The notes beneath the pieces are model-generated. The model saw nothing but the letters and a program-made list of their open reading frames with translations, had not been told where the DNA came from and searched no databases. The translations under genes and the position numbers were made by a program. Source: Pomphorhynchus laevis (Eukaryota > Acanthocephala > Palaeacanthocephala > Echinorhynchida > Pomphorhynchidae). From it: a stretch of DNA of 64,000 bases. Shown here piece after piece: positions 58,260 to 64,000 of this stretch. Position 1 is the stretch's first letter. Each line of letters begins with the position of its first letter. The stretch is from the NCBI GenBank assembly GCA_012934845.2, contig WNNJ02000794.1, positions 62,001 to 126,000 of the forward strand, read 5' to 3'.

Positions 58260-58625
58260 AAATAAAAATGTTCAAATAGCTTAACTTTCATTGTTATCTA
58301 TATCTAAAGGCTACATTATATGATGTAGCCATATAATGGTTATGGTCGTATCTCATCAATTAAAATTATTGTAATGATTTAATTAAAGTTCAAGTTTGAA
58401 ATACTGATATATTTCTTACATAAATAGCTAATTGCTTACCAAGTCCTTAAAATTTACGCAATAATAAGTTGCAAGCCAATTTTAATTGTTAAAACGTCAA
58501 CGTTGAAGGTTATTCAAAGGTTATTGTAAAAAATATTGAAATAAAATTTAAATAAAAATCTACACATTATACATTTTTTTAAATTTTTTTAATAAATAAT
58601 TTTATTCAATTAAAAAAAATTACAA
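58260..58625. other. Putative intron or intergenic AT-rich DNA
   Basis: No coding sequence seen. Confidence 0.4.
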
Positions 58626-58629
58626 ATAA

Positions 58630-58765
58630 TAAATTGTGTCTAAGTCTTGTCTATCGCTCGTCCCCTCAACCGTGCCCAGAACGCAACTAGCGTTACCGCG
58701 TTGGATGGCAACGCTCAGCCTCTGCAGCAGGAAATTTGTCGACCGCCGCTATCCTGTCACTGCTG
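58630..58765 (-). mobile_element. Terminal scrap of a QQGDPLGP-type RT protein
   Basis: Minus strand FLLQRLSVAIQRGNASCVLG (about 58735-58676), the conserved last block of this family, then a stop and AT-rich tail. Confidence 0.7.
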
Positions 58766-58784
58766 CTATCATAATAATAACGAT

Positions 58785-59055
58785 TTTTTTAAATACATCA
58801 ATAACCTATAAGTAACATGCAAGAAAAAAAGACAAAAAACAGACAAGTCACAACATAGTCAGAAAAAACGGCAGCACATTTTTGGTCTTCAACTATTCAT
58901 GTCTCCTACTTTCTCTTCTATGGCATAAGGTCCAGGGGGATCTGAGCCCCCCCCAACCGATCCAACACGCCGCCTTCCGACTGAACCACCCGGGGTCTTT
59001 CACCCCCCCCCCGAAGAGTCCAATCGGTGCGGACTATGCTGGGTAAACGAGAGAC
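58785..59055 (-). mobile_element. LINE 3' end (family of 34.65-38.65 kb), minus strand
   Basis: Minus strand TTTACCCAGCATAGTCCGCA, GACTCTTCGGGGGG, CCCGGGTGGTTCAGTCGGAA and GGCGGCGTGTTGGATCGG match the last 150 bases of the LINE coding end and then its 3' UTR. Two G runs (about 8 and 10) have grown relative to the other copy. It is 5' truncated and ends beside an RT scrap of another family. Confidence 0.8.
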
Positions 59056-59059
59056 GAGA

Positions 59060-60750
59060 ACTGCTGCTATCTATTATACATTGTTTTATTGATGTTACAA
59101 GGAAATATAAAGAATTGTATCATTTTTACAAAGCGTTAGCTTTGTAAAAATGATTTACACAGTTTTAATTAAAACTGATTTACACAGTTTTGTTTTTCAA
59201 TATGTTAACACTTTTGGTTATTTACACGTGCTAAGCATGCTAGCATGTACCCTTAGAAGTCCTACGTGATGCAATAAATGACGTGCAGTAGATTTTCAAA
59301 TAGTTGCAGTTTTGCCGGGGTATTCAGTGCCGCTGGTTCTTAGAATAAGAAAAAAATCAGTTACTGAGATCAAATTATCTTGTTGATTTTGCAGAACCCA
59401 CAATAACATGTAGTTTTTCTTAAAGGTCATTTGATCATTTTGTGGAGATGTATTTAAAAATAGGCTTTTTTAGCAGTATTAATTTATATTCTTTTATATG
59501 TTTATATTTATATAAAATAAAATAATTTAGTAACAGTTCCAAATAAAATACTAATTTTAGAATTAAAATGTCATTTTAAAATTATTATATAATAACTTTA
59601 AATTAATGTTTTTGTTTGAACAATAAATTTACAAAATAAAATAATACAACAACGGTTCCCGAGAATGGATCAATAAGTTATAATTGCGTTTTTCTATATC
59701 ATCTTAAATAATTTAAGATGCTCATGCAATATTTCTTTTGGGTTGAATGAGCAGCTCGCATGATGCTGAAGCAACTCTAGCGAGATAAAATGAAATTTTG
59801 CTATTTATATGATTTAATACTTTGCTATATGTTGTATCTCTCTCTTACGAGAGAGATATCAGTCGAATTGCTCTCAGTAGATTTCGCGCTTCAGGGATTG
59901 CGTCTCCAGAAGTAGAAAAAACTAGTGGACGAAATATTGATTGTTCAATTCTTGATATTCTTTTACTGTTTTTCGGATTATTAATTTCGAAATTAATAAA
60001 AATTAAATGTATTGAAATCATAAAAATTCAAAGTAATGTGATTAGTACAATCCTTTTGCATAATTTTGTTACCATCGAGGAAATCCATTACCGAATTTTT
60101 TAACGAGTTAGATCTAGCAATAAGCTAATTTTCTCTTTAACGTTTGATCTATCGACGTTAGCGAGTAAAACTAAACATTAAACCAATTTACGGACTATAA
60201 TTAAAACATATAATGCCATCTCAAGTTCTGTATGTATCAATTAGTAATAACGCATGTTAAGACATTGTGTAATATAAATTTCAATATCATAAAATATCAA
60301 TATTATATTGTAAATATCACCATTTGATTCTAACTTTAAATATAAGAATCAAAATCATGATGATTCGTATTTCAGATTTTTATTTCAACTTGAAGGAACA
60401 AAGATTTCTATCTTTTGTAAAACTGTACTTTTTCTACAAAGTAAACAAAATTTTCCTGGTTTTTCAAGTTTTTAAAAAACTTTTTAAGATATTATCGCTA
60501 TCTTCGTTTCCTTTAAAACAAAGATAAGGATACCAATAATCGTATACTTGATCATTATATTTAAAAACTATCAATATATTATTAATATTTAACCTCGTTT
60601 TGAGATATTACGTGTGTTAAAACATTTCAACTTTAGTGTTCTTACTTTTTTGTACATGATACTATATTTAAATTTTGTAAGTGAAAATAAATTAGAAAAT
60701 GAATTATTGTGAAAACTTTATTTTTACAAAAAAAGATATGTTTATACCTT
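59060..60750. other. Intergenic DNA, no confident gene
   Basis: A hairpin at about 59121-59159 (ATCATTTTTACAAAGC...GCTTTGTAAAAATGAT) is followed by a TTTACACAGTTTT direct repeat. 59822-60103 (93 codons) is open but without a family signature. The rest is AT-rich. Confidence 0.5.
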
Positions 60751-60756
60751 GTTGGG

Positions 60757-61004
60757 AATAATAAATGTTTCCTATTGATAAAAGAACTTTTATGTTGAGA
60801 TAATTTGATTCGTGACATTCTTTTTACTTAAATAATTTGAATATATTAAAATTAATAAATAATTAAATAAATTAATATAATTATATTAATTTATTTAATT
60901 ATTTATTAATTTTAATATATTCAAATTATTTAAGTAAAAAGAATGTCACGAATAAAATTATCTCAACATATAAGTTCTTTTATCAATAGGAAAAATTTAT
61001 TATT
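60757..61004. repeat. 248-bp near-perfect palindrome without spacer
   Basis: The centre of symmetry lies between 60880 and 60881 (TATAA/TTATA). The inner 226 bases (60768-60993) carry only about two mismatched pairs; the outer edge TAATAAAT/ATTTATTA extends it. No coding content. It could extrude as a cruciform or reflect a recent inverted duplication. Confidence 0.85.
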
Positions 61005-61475
61005 ATTTATTATATAAATAAATTTATTTATTATATCAAATGCTTAAATAAAGCAAAACTTATCGGAAAAACGATTCTTTAGATTTTAACCAGCTTAATT
61101 TTAGGACATGTTCAACTATAACTTGCTGCCATGTACTTTGACTTATTTTAACAGGTTGTATTTAGTTAGCGTGAATATAGCTGTGTTGGTGAATTGTTTT
61201 CGTGAACCAATCTAACTACATTTAATTTATTAAAGTTCGTAAGAATATTTTTATTGAAATTTTGATAAAACTTTACAAAAATACAATGGTAAGAATAAAA
61301 ATCGATTTATTCTCTACATAATGATCATTAAGTGCATTTTTTGATATGTCAGTTTTAATTAGAAGAATTTGATGTATAAATTGATATTTCGTTTTTATCA
61401 GTTTGCAATATGATCACATAATCCCAAACGCCAAAAACTTATTGGCAAGTAACGCTTACCACACGTTTTTAAAAT
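61005..61475. other. AT-rich DNA, no gene seen
   Basis: Nothing supported. Confidence 0.5.
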
Positions 61476-61476
61476 T

Positions 61477-61675
61477 GTTATAGAAATTTGGACATGTTAT
61501 CTCAATATTTTAGCTCCGAAGTAGCTTCTTCAGAGCTAAATTATTTTGAAATAGTTTATGCAGCATATATTTAGGAAATTATAGAAATTTGGACATGTTA
61601 TCTCAATATTTTAGCTCCGAAGTAGCTTCTTCAGAGCTAAATTATTTTGAAATAGTTTATGCAGCATATATTTTG
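61477..61675. repeat. 101-bp tandem duplication with a hammerhead-like hairpin in each unit
   Basis: Units 61477-61577 and 61578-61675 are essentially identical. On the minus strand each has CTGAAGA, AGCT-ACTTCGG-AGCT, TAAAATATTG, that is a hammerhead-like core whose GAAA reads TAAA. The plus strand forms TTAGCTC...GAGCTAA. Confidence 0.75.
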
Positions 61676-61679
61676 GCCA

Positions 61680-63030
61680 AACTGTGCAATTCTAAAATAA
61701 TTTATATCTTAATCAACTTAACATAAACTATAAATTGATATCATTTGGTCATATTTAAAGAGACGGTTTTGAAAATCATCATTCATTTTCACCTACTTGT
61801 TATCATTTTAATGACAACATCTAAATTACTGGGTGACAATATTCGTAAGTTGCATAGTGGTTTTTTGTTATTTAGTGATTACAGTGGCTAAAGTTTTTTG
61901 TTATTCAGTGGCTAAATACCATCCATTCAATTGAATAAAATATCAATGTGGTATTTTTAAATTACAAAAATAGATTAATATTAAATATAATATATTTATA
62001 TTAAGAAAATATATGAAATAATATATTTCATTATATTTAAAATTTATATTAAATAATATATTATATATTAAATATATTAATATGATAATACTAGTAATTA
62101 ATATATGACAAAATAATATATTAATTTTTATATTGAAACGTTTATTATTTAAACTAATTTTATTAATAAAACTAAAATTTTGTTACCATTAAATATGTTT
62201 TCAAAATAAAAGTTTTAATCTCATTTTTGTTGTTTGAATACACATGAATCTGACTAAAGCTGTGACACACCGCTTTACACATACTGAGTAACCCAATTTT
62301 TCTATCCTTATAAACCGCAATTTATGCTGGTCTTCTTTACTATTGGTGTGAATAACGTTTGCGGAATAAATATTTCATCTCAAACGGTGAAATGAAAAAT
62401 CGATAACAGTTGAATAAACACAAATATTAATAAATGAAGTATTTGAATAAACATCGTCGTTTTTATTTAAGTTTTCTCAATATAATATTTTAAGGAGAGT
62501 GCATTTTAACAAAATACAAATGATGATAAGCTAATATAATTTGTTTCTATTATAATTTACAATAATAAATCATTTATATTACGATGATAAGTCTTTGATA
62601 TCACAATGATAGTATTATCGCTATTGATTTGTATATTTCTTGAGATAACTAAAAATAACGAAAATTATTTTATTATTGAATAATTTTACACAATGATAAA
62701 AAGGTCATTTTAATGATACGTTTCTAATGTAAACGAAACATAGTTTAAAGTTAAAAAATATATTGCAAAGACAAAATGTTCAAATTTAAAAATAATAATT
62801 ATAAAATTAAGTTTAAAATGGATATAAAATAAATTAAAATATTAATTTTTAAATTAACATAATTTAAAATTATAAAATTAATAAAAATGTTTGGTGAAAT
62901 TTAAAATGCTAATTTTAAAATTAATTCGTCTTTTATATTAATTTCATTGTTTTTATCTTAAAAGATAAAAAAGAAAATATTAAACTTAAAACATTGTCTT
63001 GGTGATGTTAAAGAATATATACAATAATAT
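61680..63030. other. AT-rich low-complexity DNA
   Basis: ATTAAATATAATATATT-type runs at 61975-62120 and AAATTAAAAT-type runs at 62790-62900. No gene seen. Confidence 0.55.
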
Positions 63031-63039
63031 TTGGATATA

Positions 63040-63710
<671 letters not shown>

Positions 63711-64000
63711 CCGTGACGTTGAATTTGATGATTTGCAAAAACAAGAATTATTGTAAATAAATAAAAAGAAAATTGTTATTTATTCATGTTGTTGCTCTAG
63801 TCAGGTACTCCGTTCAAACATACATATAAAAGAAATGTCATTGGCTGACAATGATAAATGGGAAACGGCATTTTCTGTGAACATTTCAAATTATGTATGT
63901 GTGCATAAACGTAGTGCTATAGAATAGCGATAGATTTGTAAATTACATATAGGCCTCAATGTGCAAATATTTGGACGTTTACATGGCAGCATATTCTACA
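63711..64000. other. Flank of the PCNA retrocopy, no gene seen
   Basis: A TATAAAAG string occurs at about 63826; with no gene downstream inside the window it is not interpretable. Confidence 0.4.

Noticed and set aside
59822-60103. 93-codon frame as a gene
   Set aside because: No family, no signal or membrane pattern consistent with a known class, no splice context, and AT-rich composition can yield such frames by chance.
63820-63840. TATAAAAG as a promoter
   Set aside because: No gene start follows within the window, and the composition makes such strings frequent.

Overview
This is a strongly AT-rich, gene-poor stretch of an invertebrate nuclear genome. Four things point that way: GT-bounded 5' exons, non-LTR and Penelope-like retroelements, pol III tRNA genes with internal A and B boxes, and a PCNA retrocopy. 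I cannot name the phylum from sequence alone. Almost all recognisable coding sequence is retroelement, most of it decayed. Only three stretches look like host protein-coding sequence: a six-membrane-segment 5' exon (13814-14617, minus), a small secreted cysteine-containing protein (47470-48009, minus), and a charged 5' exon ending at a splice donor (57875-58232, plus). Two identical, intact tRNA-Glu(CTC) genes lie 28.5 kb apart inside one dispersed repeat.

Layout. 0-3 kb: the 3' end of one LINE followed by an old copy of the same family. 4-9.2 kb: Penelope-like element (PLE) sequence of the Naiad type, with a GIY-YIG nuclease domain upstream of the reverse transcriptase (RT); it is interrupted by a Ty3/Gypsy fossil and ends in a hairpin-bearing 3' repeat (here 'X repeat'). 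9.2-13.3 kb: a near-perfect hairpin element, a LINE relic, a PLE with a C-terminal GIY-YIG domain, a TA microsatellite, foldback repeats and another PLE relic. 13.8-14.6 kb: host exon. 17.6-20.6 kb: hammerhead-like repeat ends, a CR1/L2-like LINE end, a Naiad remnant and an RT fragment. 21-28.3 kb: a 1.2-kb dispersed repeat and the tRNA-Glu repeat; a third, truncated tRNA repeat sits inside a LINE relic. 30.1-32.9 kb: a PLE joined to an inverted copy of its own 3' end. 33.9-34.5 kb: a 192-bp tandem trimer of the X repeat. 34.65-38.65 kb: the best-preserved LINE. 39.5-44.9 kb: an RT C-terminal fragment, a foldback element and a PLE on the minus strand with several hammerhead-like ends beside it. 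49-51.7 kb: second copy of the dispersed repeat and tRNA gene. 54-56.7 kb: X repeats and Naiad fragments. 57.6-58.3 kb: host exon. 58.6-59.1 kb: retroelement ends. 60.7-61.7 kb: a long palindrome and a fresh tandem duplication. 63.0-63.7 kb: a PCNA processed pseudogene.

The common thread is self-folding RNA at retroelement ends. At least ten sites carry hammerhead-like cores (CTGANGA, short stem II, GAAA, then a short palindrome such as ATAT or ACGT). About eleven X repeats share a hairpin that follows Naiad RT remnants in at least two places, so it is probably the Naiad 3' terminal structure. The X repeat holds all three hammerhead core strings but in the wrong cyclic order, which makes it the most puzzling signal in the window.
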